Positions 20,012 through 31,695 of a stretch of 64,000 nucleotides of DNA are shown one piece after another (position 1 is the stretch's first letter; each line of letters begins with the position of its first letter). The stretch is from assembly GCF_048569485.1 (NCBI RefSeq), contig NC_134357.1:355386709-355450708 (forward strand), written 5' to 3'. The translations under genes and the position numbers were made by a program. The notes beneath the pieces were generated by a model. That model ran no database searches, was not told the origin of the DNA, and saw nothing but the letters and a program-made list of their open reading frames with translations. Source of the stretch: Anomaloglossus baeobatrachus. Lineage: Eukaryota; Chordata; Amphibia; Anura; Aromobatidae.

Positions 20012-22140
20012 CCTGCACTGGTTGCACTTTCACATAGACTCTGGTGACTCCCAGGGAGCAGGGTTTCTTTTTACGCCCTTTTCCACTGCTGTGGCGCAGT
20101 CAGTCTTTTCACAAAAATGGCGGCAGTTTCACAAATCACAAAAACAGTCCATAAGATGCACGTCACCCGGTGTCAACGGGTCTATTCCAATCCTGTTTGT
20201 GATGCCAAGAACAGCCTGTCGCACCCCAGGGCTATGGGGTACTCAGTCCCGGGCCTGGTTTCACTGGGGAAGTGTCATGAGTGTAATGGCCGGTGCCTGG
20301 TTCTGTGACCCTGAGGGGGTCGCTTTTAAAAAGGGGGATATTTACAGGGATGATTAATTAGGTTTTTGTCGTGACGCCACCTGTAGTGTGCGGTCAGGTC
20401 GGGGCCACTGCTGCAGGGTTCTTCTCACCGGGGGTCGATGTTGGTTGCAGCCAAGATGGAGTCACTCCCCACAGGTGGAGTGGTTGCTCCGGGAGGGTGG
20501 ACGGCTGGCTGATAGTGGGTAAATAATGTAAATGAGACAAGAGCTCTGGTTCAGGTGTTTATTCACTGGTTAGGAGATTGCCCAAGAGCATATTGGTTCA
20601 CTGCTGGTAAGTCTCTGGCTATCCGGTGCAAGTTCAAGGCGGTTACCGATGTCAGTGTATATGTCCTGTTTGACCTCGCTATCCAGTGACTGGCAGAAGG
20701 AACCTGGGCTGTGCTCCAGCTCACAAGCCCCAGGCTCCATAACAGAAAGATAAGCTGTGTTTCGTCCCACCAGCACTGGTGCTTTTGACTCGCCTACCCC
20801 AGGGCTATGGGACACCCGGTGCCGGGCCGGACTAGTCCGGTGGTAGTCAGTGGTGGCTGGGCCCGGCTCCGTGGCCCTGGTGGGTGTCAGTTGAATATGT
20901 GGCTTGCTTGTTAATGGTTGTGTTCGTGACGCCACCTGTGGCATGCGGCTATTAAGCCGCCGCTGCTGTGTGAGGCCTCCGAGATGATGATATAGCAGCT
21001 ATGGTAGTACTGCTCCCCACAGGTGGAGCAATGCCCGGGGCACAGTTGGTGCTTGTGAAAGTCTATGGTGCTGTGTGACTAACACGGTGCAGGGCCGACA
21101 GGCGAGGAAAGAACCAGGCACAAACAACAGTCTCTTTACCTTTTCCTCTTTTACTCTGGGAACAGTCCAGTCCTGGGAGACCGTTACAGGTGGTGATGGG
21201 GATCCGGTCGGCCTGGAAGTACTTGGGGTGATCTTTCTGGCCAGCTGAGTATGAGGCCTACTCCTGTACCTTTCTTGGTGATGATAGGACCCTGCTTCTC
21301 TGAATCCAGCAATGGCCCTCTTTCTGCTGGGACCAATGGCACGTCCCTTCCCCTCTGTAGCAGGCTGCGCAGGCCCACTCTCTGGTGCTTCTCCGCTGGG
21401 GTCCACACCGGGCCCTGATGCTGCAGCTGTACCTTGGATGTGTCTGGGCCAGGGGCTTGCAGCTCCCCTGCCCTTCGGATTCGGCTACCAGGGACGGATT
21501 TTATACCCTGGCAACCACAGACTCCGATGTCCGAGTCTCTCTGCTGCCTCTCAGCTACTCCTGCTTCTCTGGGCCAAACTGCTCCAGCTCTAGGCCCCAG
21601 ATTCACAGGACAGCTCACTCTGTGTCTGTTCACTTCTGCTGCTCCCTACAGACTAACTAACTCCTCCCCCAGGTCAGGCTTAAGGAAGCTCCCTGAAACT
21701 TCAGGTTCAGAGCTCCCCCTACTGGCCTGAGGGAGAAACTGCGGTGGATGTTAACTTACTGGCCAGTAGATTTCCCCATTACCTCCAGGCTCAGCATTAA
21801 CCCTCAGGAGGGCAATGCCGTTGTGGCGACCAGGTCCTAGGGCGCCACACTTTCCTGCACCCAGTCTGGTCTCATGGGACGTCCCTCCAGAAATCTCACT
21901 ATGTGTCATGGCTACCTCCTGTTATACCCCATGTTGCACCCTCTCTCCAGTGGTTTTCCTGGTGACCGGGAATCCCTATACTACTGGATGGCTAACTCTC
22001 CCTGTCCACCCCAGTCCACTCCCCTGTGGGGAAGGCACGTAATTGCATCTGTAATGTGTCTGGTGTGAGCTCCGGAAACCCACCTGTCACTTACCCCAGA
22101 TAGATACTGCTGCTTAACTCAGTTGCAGTACCCTATAGCG
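20012..22140. mobile_element. LTR-derived fossils (family D), overlapping pieces
   Basis: 20190-20220 has the GTGATGCCAAG word found beside LTRs. D-type LTR sequence starts near 20218 and again near 20797 (each with CCCCAGGGCTATGGG and, later, GTGACGCCACCTGT and CTCCCCACAGGTGGAG), and the second ends TAGGGCGCCACA near 21852. After that, 21853-22140 is similar in style but unplaced. Fossil, several insertions overlapping; no coding part identified. Confidence 0.5.
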
Positions 22141-22164
22141 ACCAGAGCTTCAGGGGTGTGCAGT

Positions 22165-22556
22165 GCAGTGAATATGCATGAGCATAATGAGCGGGCCCTG
22201 AAGTAAATGACATCAGCGCCGAAGAAAGCAGGGCTGGAGACAGGCGAGTATAGAAAATCATTTTATTTTAAAGACGTGTTTTCACTAGTACATGTCATAC
22301 TGATCACAACATTGTGTGGTCTGTGTGAGATCAGTGCTGCTGGAGAAAAATGGACTTGTCCCCCTGCGGAACACACAGACATGCGTGTGCTCCATACGGA
22401 AACATGGTCCTTGTGAAAACACTAATGTGTACGCAGATCCATTGATGTTAATGGGACTGTGTATGTCCGTGTCTTCCGTATGTATGAAAGCGGACATCAC
22501 ACATACCGGACATCACACATACCGGAATCACTGACGTGAAGGAGGCCTTACAAATA
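22165..22556. mobile_element. Right half of a TIR element related to 45839-47526
   Basis: CpG-poor sequence with ACACACAGACATGCGTGTG, TGTCCGTGTCTTCCGTATG and an end near GGAGGCCTTA, in the style of the right parts of the elements at 45839 and 56488. No left end is seen. Confidence 0.4.
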
Positions 22557-22639
22557 CAAGGGTTGACCCTGTTGTGGTGGAGATACCATCTGATTACCTA
22601 AGTTGCCTAAGACCAGTTGAGAAGTCATATTAATACTAA

Positions 22640-23211
22640 AACCTGCTTTACACGAGTCGAACTATCGTGCGATAGCACGAGCGATCGTACCTGCCCCCGT
22701 CGTTTTTGCGTCACGGGCAAAACGCTGCCCGTGGCGCACAAACTCGTTTAACCCCCGTCACACGCACTTACCTTCCGGACGACCTCGCTGTGGGCGACGA
22801 ACGTCCACTTCCTGAAGTGGGAGGGACGTTCGGCGTCACAGCGACGTCACGCGGCAGCCGGCCAATAGAAGCAGAGGGGCGGAGATGAGCGGGATGTAAA
22901 CATCCCAGCCACCTCCTTCCTTCCATTAAGCCGGTGGGTGCCGTGGGACGCAGGTATGCTGCGTTAATCGTTCCCGTGGTGTCACACAGAGCAACGTGTG
23001 ATGCCACGGAAACGATGAACAACCTGCACCCATGTAAATAAACGATATTATGAAAGTTAACGACGAGTACACGACTTACAATTTGTGAGTGATACTGTGT
23101 CTCTCAGAGGCGTCACATGAGACGACGTCGTGCGCTATGCCGGATGTGCGTCACGAAAACCGTGACCCCGACGACATATCACACAATATATCGTCTCGTG
23201 TAAAGCCCGCA
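22640..23211. mobile_element. Family M MITE with TAA duplication
   Basis: TAA at 22637-22639 and 23212-23214. Ends AACCTGCTTTACACGAG and inverted TGCGGGCTTTACACGAG. 572 bp, non-coding, rich in inverted CpG words. The duplication fits PIF/Harbinger. Confidence 0.8.
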
Positions 23212-23442
23212 TAAGATGTGCTGATATATGTCATGTAAGGAGATGTATTATGCCCTGTTCTCTATGTGTATGCTCTAACAAATGTGCAACAGATTTGATG
23301 AATCATTGTAAACTGTGATGCAAGGGATTGGCAGATTCACCCGGTTTTACAGGGAGTCACCCTATTTTCACCCTCCCTCAACCGGTCAGCCTGTGAGACA
23401 TAGCTATCCCCCCACTTCAGGGTAGGTGGCATAGGATACACA

Positions 23443-23453
23443 TTTTATTATTA

Positions 23454-23523
<70 letters not shown>
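23443..23523. repeat. (ATT)n-(AAT)n self-complementary microsatellite
   Basis: About 13 ATT units switch to about 12 AAT units at 23485, so the two halves are reverse complements and can form one long AT hairpin. Confidence 0.95.
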
Positions 23524-23524
<1 letters not shown>

Positions 23525-23846
23525 GGTCAGTGCAGTTTGCTCACAGTAAAGGGCAAAACCTTGAAAGGTGGTGAAGTGTGCTGGCAAGGAGAGCAGGCAG
23601 TGACAGACCCAAATATATGACTCCCCTCACTTTTTATTGCCCTCTACTAGAAGAGAGTTCTAAGTTCACTTGACTTCTATGAGAGAGCAATTTGTATTTT
23701 AGAAGTCTATGGATATGAATGATGATTTCAGAGCCAGGAGCATTGAGGGTAAGTATGTTTATGTCTGGAGTCGGAATTAAGTTAGGATTTTTTCATATAT
23801 AGGCCATGCCCTTCTTAAAAGCCACATCAATTTTTGCTGTTACTTA

Positions 23847-24401
23847 AGCGGGCTTTACACGCTGCGACTTCGCTAGCGATGTCGCGAGCGATAGCACCCG
23901 CCCACGTCGGTGGTGCGTCACGGGGTGATCTCTGCCGTAACTAACAATATCGCTACGACAGCGTCACACGCAATTACCTGTTCACCGACGTCGCTGTGGC
24001 CGTCGAACAATCTCTTCTTTAAGGGGGAGGTTCGTTCGGCGTCACTAAGCGGCCACCCAATAGAAGCGGAGGGGCGGAGATGAGCGGCCGGAACATCCCG
24101 CCCTCCTTCTTTCCTCATTGCCGGCGGCTGCAGGTATGATGTTGTTCCTCGTTCCTGCGGTGTCACACATAGCGATGTGTGCTGCCGCAGGAACAACAAA
24201 CAACCTGTGTTCCAGACGAGGAACGATTTTTTTAAAAATGAATGACGTGTACACGATGAACGATTTGACACCTTTTTGCGATCGTTACTGATCGCAAAAA
24301 GGTGTCACACACAACGACATCGCTAATGAGCCGGATGTGCGTCGCCAACACCGTGACCCCGATGATATCTCGTTAGCGATATCGTTGTGTGTAAATGGAC
24401 T
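23847..24401. mobile_element. Family M MITE with TTA duplication
   Basis: TTA flanks both sides (23844-23846 and 24402-24404). Ends AGCGGGCTTTACACGC and inverted AGTCCATTTACACAC. 555 bp, non-coding. The interior has the same order of palindromic words as the copy at 22640. Confidence 0.82.
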
Positions 24402-24404
24402 TTA

Positions 24405-26077
24405 CTGTGCTCTCATATCAACTTGTGAGGTTGATATCTCTGAACTAGGGGTTTCAGCCAATAAATTGGGAGAAATGCTTCTTTCAGACTGTAACGCTGC
24501 ATTCACACAATTTGGGACTCAAAGTGTGGGTCCGATGGTAAGTATTGGACACCCATAGGGTCACATCCCTCCCCTTTAGACTATGTTCACACAGTTACAG
24601 TTGCATTGTGTTTTTTTCTAGTGATTATAAAGGGTGAGGTGGGGTTATAGATGTGATCCAAAAATATTACTTCCAATTGGGCCCAAATTTAAAATCCCAA
24701 TTTATAAAAGTATTTTATGAATTACATGCCGTTTTTCATCCCTTACAAAGTCGTCCATTTCACAGTGTAAAACAGCAAGTGAGCAATTAGCTGCTTGACA
24801 TGCTGCTTATAAATGGAAAGAAATTGGCAGGAAAGTTGACCTGAATTTATGGATGTTACAGTAAGGCTCTAGAATCGTAGTATACACAGGTCAGTGGGAT
24901 ACACTCCTTACATCTGCACTATAATCATCCATTCCTTCTGGAATGCCTACTGATGGATCTGCCTGAAAAGACTGAGATGAGCAGCTCCACAGAGTGGAAT
25001 TGAGAACACAGTTGGAGTGGGTTACGGATGAGATACAAGTGAGCAGCAGAAAAAAAAACAGGACACTTGTGGTGATAGACAAAAGACGTCTTTATCTAGG
25101 AAACAGTATACTGATTCGGAACAAGAAAGCTCACTGGCTTTCCAAGCTGGCATCCTGATGGAAACCCCCATTTGGTAGTGGGATGAATAATCCATCAACC
25201 TCCAGTATCTGATGTAGCTAAAGAGGGCATTATGGGCCTCATATGGAGGCTGCACAAGAATATGGTTACACACATGCTCTTCACCTCGGTCCGCTGCCCT
25301 CTGTTGTATTCCATGTCTGGCTTAGCAGACTGCCCAGTGTGTGACAATATCACCATAGGCCTTATAAGAGCCATCAGGACACATGCCTGTTTCTTTGGAT
25401 TGGTATTCCAGTCTCTAGTTTTGTGTTTTCCACCTCCTTTGCACACCGTGCTTTACCTGCTTCATATTCTGCTGACGTCACTTCATCTGCTCTGCTGTTT
25501 CCAAGATTCTTGTGTGTGTCTCAACTCACTCCCCACACATCATCTTGACAGCTGCACCAATGTCTGAGACCCATGTGCCCAAGTAGACCATAGTACGCTT
25601 GTGACCACCTCACAAGGTGAGGTCTAACAATTATGTTCCAACCATGTATCATCTTGGTGTAAGTACAGCGCCTTTTCCCAATAAGAGCAGTTTGTAGGAT
25701 AGGTGAGGTGGGGTTTGTGGCACAAATAAGTGATGCCATTGCACCATCTGACATCCTCAACATACTCCCACCGTCAGACAGTCTACGGTTTACTTGTTTC
25801 TTTGAGGGGAGTAATGGCTCTTTGTTCTGCCGTAATATTCAACAGTGTGTCTGGCTGAGAGTGTTGAAAGATTTGCTCACTTGGGAATTCACTTTTCTCA
25901 TAAACATAAACACGGTTGCACCCTTGAGACCGTGATTGTATGCCATTGCTGATGGGCCCTATTATGTAAGAGATCATGGCACTGTGTTCCACCACTTCAC
26001 TGCTACTTTTACCAAAAGAACCTTGTCAAAAGAAGACAAACCCGTCTAAATGTTTTATACTGGATTATAAAAACATG
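24405..26077. other. No gene recognised
   Basis: Moderate-complexity sequence. Minus-strand frames at 25022-25273 and 25521-25995 look protein-like in composition (Cys and Trp rich) but I recognise no family and they do not share a frame. It could be a decayed gene or old element; I cannot support either. Confidence 0.4.
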
Positions 26078-27181
26078 ACTGTGTGCCGCCCCCGTGCCAG
26101 CAGCCGGGCTGCTGCTCGAATCCGGATCCGCGGTGGATCGAGGGGTCTCCGGACCCTGGGGGTCGCACGACCACTCGATGAAGGGGGGCTATGTACAGTG
26201 GGATTAGAAATTTGTGACGCCATCCACGGTGCGTGGTAAGGTAGGGTACCACCGCTGCGGTTAGGGACACCCAGTGGCGGTGGTAAGGCAGCAAGATGTT
26301 TAACCCCTCTGTGGGTAGAGGTTTTTTTTCCGGATGGTGGTGAAGGGGTGCCGTTGAGTAGGAAAGAGTTTCTGCGTACTCACTCAGTCCAAGAATACTG
26401 ACACCGACAGCTTGTAAACCAGAATTCTGAGCACCACTGCAGCAAAGAGGGAGCACGCTTGGATCCGTGCCCTTGGTGTTGCTTGTTAGCCTGTGACCTT
26501 TTCCGTGGCACCTTCTTCACTAGTTGGACCCTATAGTGTGGAACTAGTCGGGTCCCACTCACCCATATGGCTCACGGAGTGAGCCTGCTCTCAGGGTTCA
26601 CGCTCTGGATTTTCTGGACTGTGTTTGGGAAAGTCCTATTCCATTGGTGCACTAGTACCACGATTTTGGAGCGGGTGAGGGATGAATCCTGACGACTTCA
26701 CCCCCGTCAGGTAAATTACCGGGCTGCGTGAAGCTACTTCCCGGCTAGGGTCCATGTACCCCGTCGTGCCCTGGCCCCTGCCCGGAGATGGCTCAAGGCC
26801 GCCGGCTGCCCTCCTCGGCAGATCCGTGCCCCTTGACATGATCCCCTGCGACCGGGGTTCCAGCTCCTACCAGACCCAGATCAACGTCTGCCTCCTAGTA
26901 TTCTACGAGGAGCCCAGCTCCTGTCCTCCTGTCCTTTCTCTCTCGACTCTCTTTACTCTCCTCTACACAACTCAACTGACACTTCTCACTTCCCCTTACC
27001 AACCCCCAAGTGGGTGGCTCTATTCCCTTCAGGCCCCCCCCAATGGCGTGTCTGGTGGGTGTGGTGCAAAGTTATCCTAGGATTTTGACTGGCTTGGCTC
27101 TTAGCAACTCCAACACACAGGGATCCGTAACCAAGGACGATGCGGATACTGTACAGAAGGGCAGATTTCACAATACCCTGT

Positions 27182-30100
27182 TGTAATAACCTGCAGGTAA
27201 CGGGATACGCAAGGACTGCACGGAACCACGGGGGTTAATCAATGCAAATTAAATAACATATTGCACAACACAGGTGGAGGAATAGTGTGGGAAAGGAGGG
27301 AGAGAAAAGCGGGAATGTGCACAGCAGTAGATATAATGTAATATACATACAACCACTTTGAATAGCTTGTCAAGGGTGGGAAGCCTCAGATTGTACTCCC
27401 AAAAGCAAAACACAAAAATCCTTATTAAGCAAAAAAACCGCAGGGTCCTTGTTACCTTACTTGCATAACACAGTGCAGAGTCTTTTCCTATCTGTCCCTA
27501 ACTAAAAGTAGTGTGCACACTTAACTGCAGGTTTCAGCGTGGGGTACCTCGTCACCGTTGGGGCCCGTATTCCGCCGGCAGACACCTGTAAAGTTCAGTC
27601 TTTGTCCTGTGTCTGTAATTTGCCCGTGCTGTCTGGCTCCTCGCTCCACATCCAGCCTTTCTTGGATCTGTGTCTTGGGGAGATGTCACGCAACACTCAG
27701 GTACTTGGACCTTGTTCAGCAGGGCAGAATGCAGCCTTGCCTTCTTCAGCACGTCTGAACACACACACCTCAGCATAAAACAGCTACCAAACAAAACTAG
27801 CTCCTCCTCATATCCTGTTCAGGACTGTACCAAGTACCAAGTAAATCAAGCAGCAGGGGTTTGTGCCCGCTGTTCTTTGTTTTGACAGCAGGTGGCAGCA
27901 TAACAAGGAAAAGTTCACAGTCTTCTAACCTATATATGTAAATGTTCACAGGTCTTACATTTCCCCCCCTCTTTAACCTCGGCTGTCCCGGCCGATACTC
28001 TCCTGAGGCGCTCTGCACAGGGGCACACGGTGGCAACTCCTGCCCTGCTTCACAACCTGTTGCTTGGGAGCCAATGTCTTAAAACAGGATCCATAGACAG
28101 AACACACAAATTCATCTGCCAAGTACCGATCAGGGGGAATACCAGCATTAGCCCGCTCAGTCCGGCGTGGTACTACGGCTAAGTCACCAGACGTCGGCGC
28201 CGTATCAGGGAGTACAGTATTCTCGTCCCCATCTCTGGCGATTGGTGACTCCTGCTCTACAGGGGTGGCACCTGTGTCTTGAACGGATGGGGGCGTGGAT
28301 CTCTCCCAGTCTGCTGGGTTGGTCGGGGCCCGCCACCATTCTTCATCGTCAGAGCCCTCTTCGAGGGTAACAGGAACGGGCATGGGCACCGTCTCCGAGG
28401 TACTTTGTCTGGTCCTGTCTTCTGAATAGCAGGGCCTCAGCATATTGCAATGCAGGATGAGGGTGCTGCCTCTTTGCTCGCCTCTCACTTCGTATACTGA
28501 TCCGTGGGGCGAGATTCTTCTGATCACAATGTAAGGTTCTGTTTTCCAGCGCTCGCTCAACTTGTATCTCGGGTGCTTCTCTGCAACTAGTACTCGGTCC
28601 CCTGGCAAGAACGGGGTTTCACACACAGGTTTCCGCTGTGGATGTGTCTTTTCTTGCAGCCGCTTGGTGACAATTCGATGGATAGTCTCCAGCCGTCGAC
28701 GGTGACAGTCAACCCAGGAACCCACACTCTGACCTTCACTGATCTCGGGGGGAGCTAGGTTCAGCTCTTCAATGCCTCTTCCGGCTCTTCCAAACAGTAG
28801 CACGTACGTGGTGTACCCAGTGGTGGAGTGGACACGATTATTGTATGCCCACACGAGTTCTGCGAGATAGCCGGGCCAGTGATTCTTACGATCATCCTCT
28901 AACGTGCGTAGCATTTGTAGGAGGGTCCGGTTAAATCTCTCGCAGGCTCCGTTGCCCTGTGGATGATAAGGCGTAGTCCTTGACTTCTGCATTCCGTAAA
29001 TCCTTTGCAGCTCTCTCATGACACCGCCCTGAAAGCAAGCCCCTTGGTCGGAATGTATTCTTTTGGGGCAGCCGTACACCCGGATAAAGTCATCACTGAT
29101 GGCTCGAGCAGCTGATTCAGCCGTCTGATCTCTGGTGGGCATCACCACCGCAAATTTGGAGAAGTGATCTGTCATTACAAGGCAGAACTGATAGCCCCGG
29201 TGGGAGTGACCAATCTTCAGATAATCGATCATGAGTACTTCCAATGGCTCTTTGGTTGCAATAGTCTGTACTGGTGCTCGCTGTGGGGGAGCTTTACTTA
29301 ACTCACAGGAACGGCACAGTTTACAGGCCTTCTCTACTGCCCAAAGCATCTGAGGACAGTATACTATTCTTTGCAACCACTGGTAAGTCTTGTCCGGTCC
29401 GAAATGGGCTCCCTTCTCATGCGCCTCTCGGGCCAATGGTACTGCCATCTTCTGGGGTATCACTACTTGCCACCGTACTTCCAACTCTGTAGCTAGGTGC
29501 ACCTTCCGATACAGCATCCCTTCCTGCACCGACAGCTTATCCCACTGGCTGAGAATCTGGAGGGCCACGTGCGACAGCGTGGCCCGTATTTCCTTTCTAG
29601 GCTTGCGCTGCTGGATCACCCACTCTTTCACTTGAAGCAGTTCTGGGTCAGATGACTGGATTTTCACCCATTCCTCTCTGGTTTGGCCAAGCAGGCGTGA
29701 TGTCGTGCCCGATGTAATTTCCAGCATACGAGCCTCTACCACTTGAGCGGTGAATTTACTGAAGTCCGGAATTTCGTCTTCCTCCAACTGGCAAGGTGAG
29801 GACTGTCTCACGATTTGGAGGTAGAGTAATTGTTGTCTGTCTTGGGACTCGAACCCTCCCCACCGGGTAGCGGCTCCCACCATTCCTCCACAGTCCTCGG
29901 GCACGGATAAAGTGTTGGGAGACCTTTTGGGCGGGCCTGTTAGCAACTGTCGTCTTCCAGTAATCACAGCCCCCCTTGTTGAAGAGCAACTGGTCTAATT
30001 CTTTCAGGACGTTCATACCCACGATAGCCGGCACCTCTCTGTCGTACCGGCCCTCCGTTAACACAATCCCTTTTTGGCCTACGTTCTGGCCACATGCACG

Positions 30101-30821
30101 TATGTTCATCCACACGACCCCTACAACCGGAATGGAAAGATTGTTTTCAGCCCTCAGTTTGATATGTGCCCCTTTGTCAATGCATACAGTTTGTCCAAAA
30201 TGTTGGTAGAAGAACTGTTATGGCATGGTGGTCACTTGGGACCCAGTATCCATCAAGCATCTTACTTCTTTCCCTTCAAATTCGGCCATGATCGTCGGCG
30301 TGCTGGCTGCTATATCTTCAGGGCGTTGCTTTTCTCTAAGCAGTGCAGAGTCTTTTCCTATCTGTCCCTAACTAAAAGTAGTGTGCACACTTAACTGCAG
30401 GTTTCAGCGTGGGGTACCTCGTCACCGTTGGGGCCCGTATTCCGCCGGCAGACACCTGTAAAGTTCAGTCTTTGTCTTGTCTCTGTAATTTGCCCGTGCT
30501 GTCTGGCTCCTCGCTCCACATTCAGCCTTTCTTGGATCTGTGTCTTGGGGAGATGTCACGCAACACTCAGGTACTTGGACCTTGTTCAGCAGGGCAGAAT
30601 GCGGCCTTGCCTTCTTCAGCACGTCCGAACACACACACCTCAGCATAAACAGCTACCAAACAAAACTAGCTCCTCCTCACATCCTGTTCAGGACTGTACC
30701 AAGTAAATCAAGCAGCAGGGGTTTGTGCCCGCTGTTCTTTGTTTTGACAGCAGGTGGCAGCATAACAAGGAAAAGTTCACAGTCTTCTAACCTATATATG
30801 TAAATGTTAACAGGTCTTACA
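27182..30821 (-). mobile_element. Ty3/Gypsy-type LTR retrotransposon fossil, minus strand
   Basis: CTGT flanks both sides (27178-27181 and 30822-30825). Termini read TGTAATAACC on the left and GGTCTTACA on the right. The left (3') LTR is 27182-27959; the right LTR sequence is 30341-30821 and matches it at well over 95 percent by eye. TTTCCCCCCCTCTTT next to the left LTR is the polypurine tract in reverse. Visible internal parts are a retropepsin-like stretch near 30100-30300 (DTGSQVT) and an integrase region. Much shorter than an intact element and broken, with a handful of breaks; the close LTRs suggest moderate to young age. Confidence 0.88.
27973..29967 (-). CDS. Integrase-region frame of the Ty3/Gypsy-type fossil
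   Basis: An open minus-strand frame whose product shows the order expected of a Metaviridae integrase: an H-H-C-C zinc-binding segment (HEKGAHFGPDK...CKLCRSC), a catalytic core with MIDYLKIG, DQGACFQ and a PYHPQGNGACERFNRT glutamate motif, and a C-terminal GPY/F-like barrel (LPGDRVLVAEKHPRYKLSE). I see no chromodomain. It belongs to a broken element and should be treated as a fossil, not as a host gene. Confidence 0.85.
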   Translation of the reverse strand: MITGRRQLLTGPPKRSPNTLSVPEDCGGMVGAATRWGGFESQDRQQLLYLQIVRQSSPCQLEEDEIPDFSKFTAQVVEARMLEITSGTTSRLLGQTREEWVKIQSSDPELLQVKEWVIQQRKPRKEIRATLSHVALQILSQWDKLSVQEGMLYRKVHLATELEVRWQVVIPQKMAVPLAREAHEKGAHFGPDKTYQWLQRIVYCPQMLWAVEKACKLCRSCELSKAPPQRAPVQTIATKEPLEVLMIDYLKIGHSHRGYQFCLVMTDHFSKFAVVMPTRDQTAESAARAISDDFIRVYGCPKRIHSDQGACFQGGVMRELQRIYGMQKSRTTPYHPQGNGACERFNRTLLQMLRTLEDDRKNHWPGYLAELVWAYNNRVHSTTGYTTYVLLFGRAGRGIEELNLAPPEISEGQSVGSWVDCHRRRLETIHRIVTKRLQEKTHPQRKPVCETPFLPGDRVLVAEKHPRYKLSERWKTEPYIVIRRISPHGSVYEVRGEQRGSTLILHCNMLRPCYSEDRTRQSTSETVPMPVPVTLEEGSDDEEWWRAPTNPADWERSTPPSVQDTGATPVEQESPIARDGDENTVLPDTAPTSGDLAVVPRRTERANAGIPPDRYLADEFVCSVYGSCFKTLAPKQQVVKQGRSCHRVPLCRAPQESIGRDSRG

Positions 30822-30856
30822 CTGTGACGACCTGATAGGCCAGGGTGTCACGACTG

Positions 30857-31003
30857 CTTTCTTACAGAAACATTCCTACATCTGTCCATGGAATCTGTCC
30901 TTGGAGTTCAGAAATACAGTGGTATTGTCCATGGAGCCTGTCCTTTGTGTTCACAAATCCTTGAAGTTGACAAATACAGTGGTGCTTGAAAGTTTGGGTA
31001 TAA
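30857..31003. other. Short repeat fragments; no gene
   Basis: AATACAGTGG occurs twice (about 30914 and 30975), the second followed by TGCTTGAAAGTTTG, a word I recall from Tc1-like ends in frogs. Fragment only. Confidence 0.35.
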
Positions 31004-31692
31004 AGGCCACGTCTCACTAAGCAACATCGCTAGCAACATCGCTGCTGAGGCACGACTTTTGTGATGCAACAGCGATGTTGCTAGCGATGTTGCTGTCTGT
31101 GACATCCAGCAACAACCTGGCCCCTGCTGTGAGGTCGCTGGTTGTTGCTGAATGTCCTGGACCATTTTGTAGTTATTGCTCTCCCGCTGTGAAGCACACA
31201 TCGCTGTGTGTGACAGCGACAGAGCAACAACTGAATGTGCAGTGAGCAGGGAGCCGGCTTCTGCGGACGCTGGTAACCAATGTAAATATCGGGTAACGAA
31301 GAAGCCCTTTCCTTGGTTACCCGATATTTACCTTCGTTACCAGTGTCCGCCGCTCTCACGCTGTCAGTGCCGGCTCCCTGCACACGTAGCCGGAGTACAC
31401 ATCGGGTAATTAACCCGATGTGTACTCTGGCTAGGAGTGCAGGGAGCCAGCGCTAAGCAGTGTGCACTGGTAACCAAGGTAAATATCGGGTTGGTTACCC
31501 AATATTTACCTTAGTTACCAATCGCAGCATCGCTTCCACGCGTCGCTGCTGGCTGGGGGCTTGTCACTGGTTGCTGGTGAGATCTGCCTGTGTGACAGCT
31601 CACCAGCAACCCGTGTACCGACGCTCCAGCGATCCCTGCCAGGTCAGGTTGCTGGTGGGATCGCTGGAGCATCGCTTAGTGTGACGTTACTT
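31004..31692. mobile_element. Family F MITE with TAA duplication and internal hairpins
   Basis: TAA at 31001-31003 and 31693-31695. Imperfect inverted ends containing CACTAAGCRA. Interior: repeated GCTAGCAACATCGCT words, then three nested hairpins at 31268-31345, 31388-31434 and 31469-31520. Non-coding, 689 bp. PIF/Harbinger-like by its 3-bp duplication. Confidence 0.78.
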
Positions 31693-31695
31693 TAA

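Larger units (their letters stand above)
26082..30852 (-). mobile_element. Solo LTR fossil (family C) interrupted by a Ty3/Gypsy-type element
   Basis: Left terminus TGTGCCGCCCCCG; right terminus CCAGGGTGTCACG. ACTG flanks both sides (26078-26081 and 30853-30856). Body words match the other family C LTRs (GTGGATCGAGG, GTGACGCCATCCACGG, ACCCCTCTGTGGGTAG). Net length is about 1.13 kb once the element at 27182-30821 is set aside. Fossil without internal part; older than its insert. Confidence 0.8.

Noticed and set aside
25022-25995. Possible old coding gene on the minus strand
   Set aside because: Protein-like composition but no family recognised, no single frame, and no splice pattern I could defend.
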